Below, piece by piece: positions 54,716-64,000 of a DNA stretch of 64,000 nucleotides. This DNA comes from Aedes albopictus (lineage: Eukaryota; Arthropoda; Insecta; Diptera; Culicidae). Below the pieces are notes generated by a model. The model worked only from the letters and a program-made list of their open reading frames with translations, searched no databases and was not told where the DNA came from. The stretch covers positions 292,870,256 through 292,934,255 of the forward strand of contig NC_085138.1 in NCBI RefSeq assembly GCF_035046485.1, written 5' to 3'. Both the position numbers and the translations under genes were made by a program. How positions within the stretch are numbered: the first letter of the stretch is position 1; every line of letters begins with the position of its first letter.

Positions 54716-55395
54716 ACATCATTGCTACCGGAAGTAGAACGAATGGTCTATTCAAACTGGACCAACTCCCGTCTACGAAAGTACTGGCATGCGCGCCGGT
54801 GGTCACCGCTGATCTGTGGCACAGAAGGATGGGTCACATCAATTTCAACAGTCTGCAGCGCCTGAGGGGCAGCCTGGTGTCGAGCCTCGAATTCAGCGAC
54901 GTAGCCAAGAAGGATGAGAACTGCAAGATTTGCGCGTTAGGTAAGCTTTCTCGTTTGCCTTTCAGCAATGTCGGTTCAAGACCGACGGAGCTTTTGGAAC
55001 TGGTACACTCCGACATCTGTGGACCCATGGAGACGGACTCGTTGGGTGGTAGCCGGTATTATCTCACCTTCATCGATGACAAGTCGCGGAGAATCAGCGT
55101 GTATTTCCTAGCCGAGAAGTCGGCGGAAAGTTGGCGGAAAGCGTGTTCAAGGCCTTCGAAGATTTCCGGCGCTCAGCTGAAAGACAGACTGGTAAGCAAT
55201 TAAAAGTGCTACGTACGGACAACGGGAAAGAGTTAGTTTGTAGTGATAGAATTGAAAAACGATCCAAACATATCGACACTAAATAATAATAATAATAAAG
55301 TTGTATAAAGTTAGTTTGTTATGATAGAATTGAAAAACGATCCAAACATATCGACACTAAATACTTTTATGTTAGGGACCTGCAAGAAATCACGC
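54716..55395 (+). pseudogene. Copia integrase start fused to RNase H tail
   Basis: It resumes HIIATGSRTNGLFKL, then the integrase zinc-binding DLWHRRMGHINFNSLQRLR ... CKICALGKLSRLPF and ELVHSDICGPM with the first catalytic D. A frameshift near 55140 leads to VLRTDNGKE (second D). This is joined directly to IEKRSKHIDTK from the RNase H end, so ~600 residues are missing. The joint is duplicated: about 55 bases (55229-55283) recur at 55309-55365 with an (AAT)n run between. Confidence 0.85.
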
Positions 55396-55533
55396 GACAT
55401 ATCGAGCATACCCCTAACCCAACATGTTAATAGCAGTAGGCCATGACTTTTTGAATAAAATCTTTCTTTTTCGTTTCAACCGTCAAGCGAAGTAGTTCGT
55501 TCTTCGGCTCTCTCCCCATTTTCCAATACTTAC

Positions 55534-56524
55534 TCCCCTGGCGCGCATCGTTTTGTTTTGCGTTTAACGTTTCACACTAGCGCGTTCGATTGACGTTGTT
55601 GCATAACGCAGTGTTTCGTGAGACATTTCCACCAGGTGATGATAGTAAGAACTGGACGATGGATTTTCACGAACATTGTTCTAGGTGTTACGTCTGTTTG
55701 TCTGTGGTGCATTGCAACTACATATCATTGAAAATCTTTTTCTTTGCTTGAAATATCTCGTTACATCTTCGCAATCTGACGTAACAGATATGCATGATAT
55801 CAAAGCTATGAAATCAAAAGATACACACAATCCGTATATTAACCCATTCGCTTCCGTACCTGACTCTCAAACTGATTACACTTCTTCACATATATCCAGG
55901 CCTACTCGATCTATGTACGATACCACAGGAAACTCCACTTATTCTCACAGTGCAATTTAAGCAGCTCAAACATTTTTGATCAATAACGGCGCTAGTCAGG
56001 TCCTTACAATCAGTTGGGAAGGGTAAGGAATGTCAGAGTGTGATGGTTGTTGCTACTAGAGACCGAGATCACTCTGCGTTTCTACAACCATTTTGTTCGT
56101 TTCTGATAGGGTCTTCTTCTCCAAGGACGGCAGATCTTGGTCGATGATGCGATCCATGGATAGAGAATACTTATAGTCTTGATATGATGACGATAGCTAT
56201 GAATATATGAATATGTAGAGAAGAGACAGGAATTATATAGAAACAGGGATGAAAATACTCACTTGCACTCAGATACACTCATTTGCTATTCTCTCAGCTC
56301 AGATGTCTGCAATCGAAATACAGTGTTTGGAGGAGTTTAACTTTGTAGTTTTATCTGAAGGTTTGTCGGATAAGGGGCTTAATCTATTCGCCGAACTTTT
56401 AGATAAAACTGCAAGGTTAAAGTCCTCCATGCACTGTTTTTTTGTTTACAGGCATCTGAGTACAAGTGGCTGTTTTCAACCCTGGATAAAAAGAAGATAG
56501 AAAGGGTACCAAGTATGAGAAAAG
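55534..56524. other. Spacer with a dispersed 24-mer, no gene
   Basis: 55690-55705 carries ACGTCTGTTTGTCTGT, shared with 23015 and 58956. Frames at 55685-55960 and 56249-56500 have no recognised domain. Confidence 0.4.
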
Positions 56525-56790
56525 GGGCGGGCTAGTGGTTAAACCCAGGACCTTCAGTATACAAATCTGGAGCGGATCTGGTGTGATGGTTAAAGCACGT
56601 GACCTAGGATCGAATCCTACTCCCGTCAAACTCGCAAAATGTGAGTTCTTCCTTCGGAAGTAAAGCGTAGATCCCGAGATGAACTAGCCCAGGGCTAAAA
56701 ATCTCGTTAATACAGATAAAAAAGTATTCAAATCTAATGCGTTAGCCACTAGACCATCAAGCTCGTCTGTAGTATTTCCTTTTTTCTCAC
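56525..56790 (-). mobile_element. tRNA-like SINE head interrupted by another SINE
   Basis: Outside the inner SINE, the flanks rejoin on the minus strand into a tRNA-like stretch with box A-like GGTCTAGTGGCTAACGC and box-B-like GGTCCTGGGTTTAA. It is not a functional tRNA gene because it is split and the stems do not close. Confidence 0.55.
56569..56722 (+). mobile_element. Short tRNA-derived SINE, 154 bp
   Basis: Box A-like TGGTGTGATGGTTAAAGC and box-B-like GGATCGAATCC; body 'gagatgaactagcccagggc'; tail GATAAAAA. A 13-bp duplication (agtatacaaatct / agtattcaaatct) with one mismatch flanks it. Confidence 0.85.
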
Positions 56791-57648
56791 TCATGAGAAA
56801 GATGTGCACGTTAGATGCAAGTATGCAGTGCAGGTTAGATGCAAGCAGGTGTGCCCGTCTTCCGATGACAAAGAAATTGATGAGGTAAACTGAAAAGCTG
56901 GTCCTGCTGAAAGAGTGAGTCGCGGAGCCCGTATTTGCAAGACTAATTATCTAACATTGAGAGTGCGAACTGCACTAACCCATCTTCGAAGTAATGCATA
57001 CTTGTAGTCTAGGGGATAGGTGGTAATGCTGGGTGGGCTAGGTGGTAATGCGAACAGTTCATTGTACCCATTTTCCGTCGTTTCCAATTTTTACGGACTA
57101 TTCAAATATTCTGCAGTTTGCAAATCTCTCGCTTATGCCGCTTGCATCGTTTTTGCTCCTGTTTGACGTTTGCTTACTACCGCCATCTACTCAGTAGGTT
57201 TGCGAAACACAGCGTAATTGGCATAGGGCGATTATGCTTTTGTGACGATGATTTTAATCGAATTTGTTAAAAATCCCAAGTAACATTTTAAGTTTTGTTC
57301 GACTTTATAAGAGATCTTCATGACCAATTTTATAAAACTCGCAATAAAACTGATTTATACATCAAAACCTCTTGATAACCTCTTTAAGAGCATCTTCCGG
57401 CTAAGTGGACCACTCTCGGAGAGGTTTTGCAAACCGCATTAAGAGTAGCAATAAAACCGTTTAAAAACCTAGTTGAAAAATTTCCCATTCTCGATTGTTG
57501 TTGTTTTTTTTTTCTGCAGAGAAGCTTCTTCGATGGCACGTAAAGTTCAGGAGGATACATCATTCGTAAATAGAAAGCGATTATTTCAAAGTTATATTTA
57601 AGTAGTTATTGTGCTGGTAGGCTTATGCGCATTCGAATTTATCGTGAA
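56791..57648. other. Spacer, no gene recognised
   Basis: Includes a short direct repeat 'taggtggtaatgc' at 57016-57054. CCCAAGTAACATTTTAAG at 57288 is the inverse of a word at 58733-58745, so 57288-58745 may be one TIR element containing later insertions. Confidence 0.35.
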
Positions 57649-57950
57649 CTAGCTGGCCCGGCAAACTTTGTCTTGCCGTCTTGTGGAGGTTTGACAACTG
57701 TTGAACTCAAAATAGCAGCGTACTCTAGATTGGTTTCATTTTAGATCGTGTTGATTTTCTTCCCAGTTCATGAAAAATCCGTACTTTATCATTTTTTTTA
57801 CTTTTCTAGTGGATTTTTGTAACTTTTTGTACATATAAACACAGCCACCACAAATACGAATCGAACCATGCAAGAGTCATGCCGATCGGTCCACCCGTTC
57901 TTGAGTTTTGTTGCCTCAAAGGAACTTCAAACTCATTTTTATATATATAG
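57649..57950 (+). repeat. Dispersed ~300-bp retroposon-like repeat, copy 2
   Basis: CTAGCTGGCCCGGCAAACTT to CTCATTTTTATATATATAG; aligns end to end with 18464-18768. Confidence 0.6.
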
Positions 57951-58280
57951 TATATCGTGAACATTGGGGTTACAGAATCATAAAATTAATGCGCTTCGAA
58001 AATAGTGAATATTATCATCTTGGAATGAAATAAATCAATTTGTGAATTTAGTAAAACTATCTTGAATCACAAGAAAACTCAGCTGATAAAGTTTATTTAT
58101 GCGAGCATGTTATGAAAATGGTGGCAAACTATCAATTCAATACTTATTTAAGCAAAATTAACTATTTTCCATTCACGTAAGCTAATTCTTCAATATGGCG
58201 ACGACCATAATCAGCGAAAATAAAACGAAAGCAAGTTTACTTTTATGATGACCGCAATAAACCTAGCAGTGTCGTAGTTT

Positions 58281-58458
58281 CCCAAGTAACACACTTGTCA
58301 CCGAAGAGTCACGGCGGCGCAGGTTTTTGTTGCGTAGAAGTCACTGTGACTTATTTCTAACAAATAAATGCTTACTTGCTAGAAGTAAGTCACAGAGACT
58401 TCTGCGTAACAAAAACCTGCGCCGCCGTGACTCTTCGGTGACAAGTGTGTTACTTGGG
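58281..58458. mobile_element. Fold-back MITE, CCCAAGTAACACACTTGTCA arms
   Basis: Arms of ~75 bases pair through 'gaagagtcacggcggcgcag' and 'tttttgttgcgtagaagtc'. Only ~25 bases separate them. The terminal CCCAAGTAAC matches the ends noted at 57288 and 58745. Confidence 0.85.
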
Positions 58459-58754
58459 TTCTGCTTATCCATCAACAGATGTCGTTACAAATCGAACGGA
58501 TCGCCATCTGTTGAGAGTTTTAACAGTTTTATTGTGGTAATAATGATTGCCAGAAGGTTTACATATCGGAAAGTTTTGTTTACTCTAAAAATCTGGCTTT
58601 ATGGATATCTTCAAGTATACTATAAAACATTTTATCAATGGTTTTCATAAAAGCAGTCATGAAACTGTGAGTTTTAACTATTGCTGTGATAAAACCTTAA
58701 TAAAAATCAATCAAAACCAATCAGCAATGGAATTGTTACTTGGGAAGACACTAC

Positions 58755-58949
58755 CCCGTCTTAAACAAGTGGTTGTACCGACTGAAGAAGCACTAACATA
58801 TGACAACGGACAACACACATAACAACCAGTGGAGAATTTTCCGTTTCACGAAAAGTTTTCCCCGACTTGAGCGAGAATCGAACTCACACCCCGAGGCTTA
58901 CGAAACGCCTAGATGACTGACGCCTCTAGCCGCACGGCCACGAAGCCCA
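58755..58949 (-). mobile_element. tRNA-derived SINE, third family
   Basis: On the minus strand, GGGCTTCGTGGCCGTGCGGC starts the head and GAGTTCGATTCTC is box-B-like. The body continues 'aacttttcgtgaaacggaa' and 'aattctccactggttg'. The left boundary is approximate, and no clear target duplication was found. Confidence 0.65.
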
Positions 58950-59962
58950 AGTGATACGTCTGTTTGTCTGTGGTTTAAGGTTTGGTCGTCTCATAATAGT
59001 CCCATCACTTTCATTGGCATCGGAATTGGTTCCAGTTCCGCACTACCTAAATTTTCTCTCAGACGTCTGTTTTTGTTGTGTACATGGACGTCAAAACTTT
59101 GCAACATTGGAGGAGAACGTGCCTTTGTAGTCGAACTACTGATATCTGATAGACTTTGTATAGCATAAGAATATCGAAAATGTGCATTTGTATGGTCCTA
59201 CGGTCACCTGACCGTAACAGGACGTTAGGACGATTTCAAATCGTAAACGTTCACTAAATCGAAGTACACCTACCTATGTGTATATAGTTAATCCATACCT
59301 ATGGTCTTTGGCCTAGCCTAAAATGCAATCGCCGATTACATTCCAACTCAAAGAGAAGAGCTAGATTCGCAGCTAAGGTGGCGCGTGTCGGATTTTCTAG
59401 TTCACGCGGTTCGGTGCAGGCCCAGAATGGACGTCAAATAAGAGCTACTAGACACTCAAATACGTAAACCCATTCATAGCCACGATTGCGTTAAACCAAA
59501 CAAGCGCAGATATATGTATAGGTATATCCTTTACCCACAGCACCGATTTGCTCCACTTGTTGCTTTGCATTTTGAGCGGGTTTACTTATAGGAGGTTGGT
59601 AGTCTCGCCGCCGGTTTCAAAAGTGACGATGATCGTCGCTCATTGTACGCCGGGTATTGATAAATTTAAAAGCTGAATCAGTGCTGTTGGCAATATTTAT
59701 TGAGCTGCTGAAATCTTCTTCATTGGTACTGGCAGAGATGGTGGGTGGTGCTGCATCCCACTAAGCAGGTGAATGAAGCCATAATATGTAGTCAGAATTA
59801 GTTTGCCGAGATGAAACGCTTGCACTTGCAACAATGTAGACAAGTAAAAGTGCATAAATTTCCTAGTGACCTGGATGTTTACAAAATTGCACAAAAAAGG
59901 AACACACGTTTCGTGTAAATGGAGGACAATAATTCCTTGTAGTCGCCTGGCAATTGACACGA
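58950..59962. other. Spacer, no gene recognised
   Basis: The shared 16-mer ACGTCTGTTTGTCTGT lies at 58956. A minus frame at 59697-59960 (87 codons) has no known domain. Confidence 0.35.
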
Positions 59963-59967
59963 CAATG

Positions 59968-60796
59968 CACTAAGGGCCAGAATCGCAATCTAGCGGAACA
60001 AAATTAATTACTCCAAAACGAAGCATTTCCGACACATGGTGTCTTCGACAAAGTTGCTTGATATCAGCTGGGGCATCTATTGATAAGAACGTAGTAGTTC
60101 GCAACTCGTCCGCATAGGTGGCGCCACCATCTAACTTCTTTGTTTTACGTCCTAGAGTCTTGGCGTCTTCGGCAAAGTTGTTCATTTTGGCAACATTTTT
60201 ATCTCAAAAACACCAAAAAATACCTCTCCTAATTTTTGACAGTATGTTCACCTAGTATTGCCTCGTATTTGCTGAAAATTTGAAGTTGCGATTTTTTGCG
60301 CTTTGTGAGATATTAAGGCTTGAAATTCACACTATTTTTTCGAATTTATATTTTTATTTTAAATTTTTAATGATAATATTGAATATATTTCCAAAGAATG
60401 TGTTTGGTTTGACATATTTACATTCGGAAAAAAATTAAACTCACATAGTTTCTAGTAAAAATGTCAAAATAAGCTTAAAAACTGTATTTTCATTGAATGT
60501 ATTTTATTTTTAAAATAACTCGAAAACAGTAGGCTGTGGAATTTTGACATCTGAGAAAGAGTTGTTTATTTTGCCAAAATGAACAACTTTGCCGAAGACG
60601 CCAAGGCTCTAGGACGTAAAACAAAGAAGTTAGATAGTGGCGCCACCTATGCGGACGATTTGCGAACTACTACGTTCTTAGCAATAGATGCCCCAGCTGA
60701 TGGCAAGCAACTTTGTCGAAGACACCATGTGCCGGAAATGCTTCGTTTAGGAGTAATTAATTTTGTTCCGCTAGATTGCGATTCTGGCCCTTAGTG
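59968..60796. mobile_element. Long-TIR element with a 71-codon frame in both arms
   Basis: Arms of ~230 bases (59968-60197, 60566-60796) are inverted copies beginning CACTAAGGGCCAGAATCGCA. A 5-bp duplication, caatg, flanks them (59963-59967, 60797-60801). Each arm holds the same open frame (minus 59970-60185, plus 60579-60794), MNNFAEDAK(T/A)LGRKTKKLD, differing at about ten residues. The ~370-base centre is AT-rich. No transposase is present. Confidence 0.85.
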
Positions 60797-60801
60797 CAAT
60801 G

Positions 60802-61715
60802 GAGACGAAAGCAGTGAACGCCAGTTTATGCATGTAAAAAAACTTGTGGATTATTTTTGATGCCAAGTGCAAGAATCCGAATATTTGGTTCAACCTTGTC
60901 GTCGGCTCGGAAAACATAGAACCTCGAAAAGAAAACATGATTCTCGTTCGCTACTGTCTGCTACACACCAACCCAACACTCAAAAGAATTGTCTGTGAAG
61001 AAGATACGGATCTACGGATACTATCTATAAGCGTCTCAATTTAACCGGTCTATTTATAATGAGAATTTCCACTTTTGAGCTTGTAGTACATTTTCCTTTC
61101 ACCTCTGACGATGATAGCGAGCGTTGTAAACACCAGTGAACCGGCTGAAAAAAGAATAGCGAGTCATTTGCTGTAGAGTGATGGTTTTTGGATACATTTT
61201 GGCCCGACGAGGAGCACATGTCAGTAGTTTGACTTTTTCCAGTGACACTTTTTCACGAAGTCATAGCCAACAGTGAATGGCAGGTATTTGAAAATTCACT
61301 GTTTAACTTTTTGACACTTTCAGTATGTTTGAAAATTATTAAACATATGCTTGGGCTAGTATGAAACTATAGGCCAGGAATGCCAGGTGAAATTTTCAAA
61401 TGTCTTCCCAAGGCACGCTAAAATGTCTTCACATGTCTTCACACTCTATATTGTGGCTTTGTTATAAAATTAATGCTTAAAATCAAAATTTATGCAATGT
61501 TTTCACTGCGCTCTATATCAAATCAAGTGATATAGCGTGATGACTTTGGTAATCAAGTTGGTAATGGCATCCTATGTCAAGAAAGGCTTTCACACTACGC
61601 CGACATGATGAAGTTCACTGTTTATGATAATGAACTAAAAAAACAATAACGTTGCGCGTAAACTTACAGAAAATGTTGATTTATGTCGATATGTAAATTT
61701 ATTAACAGATTCTCA
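60802..61715. other. Spacer, no gene recognised
   Basis: Short frames only (60844-61044, 61025-61219). 'aaatgtcttcacatgtcttcacac' repeats near 61400-61445. Confidence 0.35.
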
Positions 61716-61719
61716 AGAA

Positions 61720-64000
61720 AATGTAAGGAGATTTCAGATATTCTGATTTTAGGCAAATTTCGATGGAAATACCTGTATGGATTCCACAAGAAGTTTCTTT
61801 TAGTTTCTTCAAGGGGTTGTTTGTGGTATTCATCTAAGACTTTCTTTTGTAATTCCTCCAGGAGTCTGGAATCCCTTAATATAGTTTCTTCTGGGATTCA
61901 TCCAGTTTTTTTGTGATTCCTCGTGGATCTTTCCAAAAGTTAACTCAGTTCACCGGGAAGTCTTCGTGAAGTTTCCCAAGAATTAGTCTAAGTGCTCTTC
62001 AGACATTCTTCCAACAGCACCATGAGAATTTCTTTCAAAGTTTATGGGTAAATTTGTCCTGGAGTCTCCGAGAATTTCTACTGAAGTTTCTCCGAGAATT
62101 TCTTGAAGTTTAACAAGCTTCTGAAGAGTTGCTGCAGCATTTGTTGTAGAAGTTCTCCAGAGTTACCCAGACATTCTCCATGATTTGACAGGAAATAACT
62201 CCATAAATTATCCATAAATTATGGAATCCCCCAGAAGTTCCATGAAAGTTACTTCAAGAGAGTTCTTCAAGAAGTCCCCCAGCAATTATGCATGGTTCTC
62301 TCAGGATTTCCCTCGAATATTTCCCGGGTTTTCCCGAAATTCCTCAAGAAGATGGAATCCTTGGGTTTACTTTCAAGAGTTCCACAAAAACAAATCGGAA
62401 ATTCCTTCCGAAGATCTTCGGAAATTCATCCTGGAGTTCCATAGAAATGCCTCCATGAGTTCCTCGGGAATTCCTACAGGAAGTTCTAGGATTTGATTGA
62501 CTGATTTATCTTTATTTGAGAGACTTTCAGCCCTTGGCTGGTTCGTCTCTGAAGGTCTAGGAAATTCCTCCAGAAGTTTCTCGAGAATTTCTCCAGGAGA
62601 TCCTCGGGAATGCTTCCAGGAGTTCTTCGGGAATGCTTCCAGGAGTTCTACAGGAACTTCTCCAGGTGTATCTCGGGATTTCTTAAGAATTCTTCCCAGA
62701 GATCCTGAGGAATACCTACAAGAGATTCACAGGAATTCTTCTAGCAGTTCTTTGGAAATTCCTGCAGGACTTCTTCGGGAATACGTTCAGAAACTCCTCG
62801 AGAATTCCTCCAGGAGTTCCTCGGATATTTCTCCAGAAGTTCTTCGGTAATTCCTTCAGGATATCCTTGAGAACTCCTTCTGGAGTTCCTGGAGAATTCC
62901 TCCAGGAGATCCTTGGGAATACCTCTAAGAGATCCCCGGGAATTCCTCCATCAGTTCTCTAGAAATTCTTGCAGGAGTTTCTAGGCAATTTCCTACAGAC
63001 ATTTCCGAGAGAATATCTTAAAGTTCGCAGGAAATTCCTTTAGGAGTTTCATGGAAATTTATCCACGAGTCCCCGAGAATTTCTCCAGGAATTTCCCGGG
63101 AATCCTTCCATAGATTCCCTACGAATGCCATGGGAATTCCCTTAGAAGCAACCGAAGAATTCCTGCAGTAATTGTGGTAGAATGCCTTCAGGATTTCCTA
63201 TAGTATATCCCAATGATTTTTTTAATTAACCACATAAATTATCCGGAAATTCCATCCAAAATTTCAATGAAATTTACTTCAAAGTCTACCAAAAACTCCT
63301 CCAGCAATAATCCGGAAATCCCTCCAGAAGATCCTCGAGAAGTCATCCTGTAGTTCCTAGAGAATTCCTCAAAGAGTTCTTAGGGTATTTCTCCAGAAGA
63401 TATTCGGGAATTCGTACAGGAGGTTCTCGGAAATTTCTCTATGAGTTCTTCGGGAATTCCTCTAGAAGATTATCGGGAATTCCTCCAGAAGTATCTCTGG
63501 AATTCTCCAGGAGATCCTTGGGAATGCTTTCACAAATTCTTCGGAAATTCTTCCAGGAGTTTTACGGGAACTCTTCCAAAAGTATCTTGGAAATTCTTCC
63601 AGGAGATCCCCGACCACCTTGAGATCCTCGGAGATTCCTCAAGGTTCCTTGGGAGTTCCTGCAGGACTTTCTCGGGAATTCCTCCAAGGAGAAATTCACG
63701 AGGAACTTCTTGAGGAATTCATGAGGAACTTCTGGATAAATTCTTGAGGAGCTTCTGGAGAATACATGGAGGAATTTCAGAGGAACTACTGAATTTTTGA
63801 CAACTCCAGGAGGACTTTGCGAGGAACTCCTAGATGTATATAAGAGAATCTCTTGTAGAAATTTCCAAGGAACTCCAGGAAGTATACCCGAGGAACTCCT
63901 AGAGGAATTCCAAAATAACTTCTGGAGCAATTCCCGAGGAACTTCAGGAGGAATTCCCGAGAAACTTCTGGAAAAATTATCGATTCCTGATGAACTCCTG
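61720..64000. repeat. Degenerate 23-nt minisatellite-like field, largest block
   Basis: In 62560-63000 the period is clearly 23 bases, consensus about GGAATTCCTCCAGGAGTTCC + tcg. Successive units include 'ggaatacctctaagagatccccg' (split here: ggaatacctc / taagagatccccg) and many with ATCCTTGG or ATCCTCGG endings. Because 23 is not a multiple of 3 and the unit lacks stops, long Ser/Gly-rich frames occur (62221-62496, 62497-62850, 63441-63713 plus; 63562-63930 minus). The field runs off the end of the window; after about 63700 the opposite strand dominates ('aggaacttctggag'). Confidence 0.7.

Larger units (their letters stand above)
53098..55528 (+). mobile_element. Copia deletion derivative with LTRs and target duplication
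   Basis: The left LTR is 53098-53393. The right LTR, shortened at its start, runs from about 55396 to 55528. cttac flanks both (53093-53097, 55529-55533). The LTR end is followed by GGCTATGGGCCAGAG, a copia-type primer site. Internally it holds Gag, protease and the integrase start. It then jumps to the RNase H C-terminus (KRSKHIDTK), so most of pol is deleted. A SINE splits the coding part. Confidence 0.88.

Overview
This is eukaryotic, AT-rich, repeat-dominated DNA, most likely from a culicine mosquito of the Aedes type. Five or more copies of a tRNA-derived SINE with a triplet (GAA/TTC) tail resemble the Feilai family known from Aedes aegypti. The window also holds Ty1/copia and Ty3/gypsy retroelements, LINE remnants, and many TA-flanked and fold-back MITEs. 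No operon, CRISPR array or other prokaryotic feature is present. There is one 500-base assembly gap (6260-6759). The organism call is an inference from repeat content.

Layout. 1-4.0 kb: a frameshifted coding remnant, then a 3.3-kb pogo/Tigger-like TIR element (720-4026) filled with a degenerate ~23-nt-periodic sequence and carrying a SINE. 4-8.4 kb: no convincing gene, a decayed SINE, low-complexity fields and the gap. 8.4-16.1 kb: a decayed hAT-like element containing a complete, apparently young copia retrotransposon (8924-13562, LTRs identical by eye, intact 1356-codon polyprotein frame). 16.7-17.2 kb: the only likely host gene segment, two exons encoding a THAP zinc finger on the minus strand. 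17-20 kb: MITEs and dispersed repeats. 20.1-33.1 kb: one LTR pair with matching 5-bp target duplications encloses 12.5 kb without recognisable retroviral genes. Inside it sit a hAT-like 9.3-kb interval, a ~25-copy 123-bp VNTR, a piggyBac-like element and three fold-backs. 33.2-34.8 kb: a truncated gypsy gag-PR-RT on the minus strand. 35-39 kb: MITEs, another 23-nt field, a GC-rich island and a 1.4-kb TIR element.

About 39-49.6 kb: a single RTE-like LINE copy has been split by at least five insertions (copia, SINE cluster, three TA-type elements), several of which carry further insertions. Most boundaries can be proven from target duplications. 49.6-51.2 kb: unique-looking sequence that could include a promoter/5' exon. 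51.3-52.7 kb: the 3' end of an RNase-H-bearing LINE. 53.1-55.5 kb: a copia deletion derivative. 55.5-64 kb: SINEs, fold-backs, a long-TIR element and a final 2.3-kb field of 23-nt repeats.

The window reads as a stack of nested, datable insertions rather than genes working together. The parts most worth following up are the non-coding LTR element with a palindrome-studded leader, the recurrent 23-nt sequence fields, the THAP gene fragment and the intact copia.
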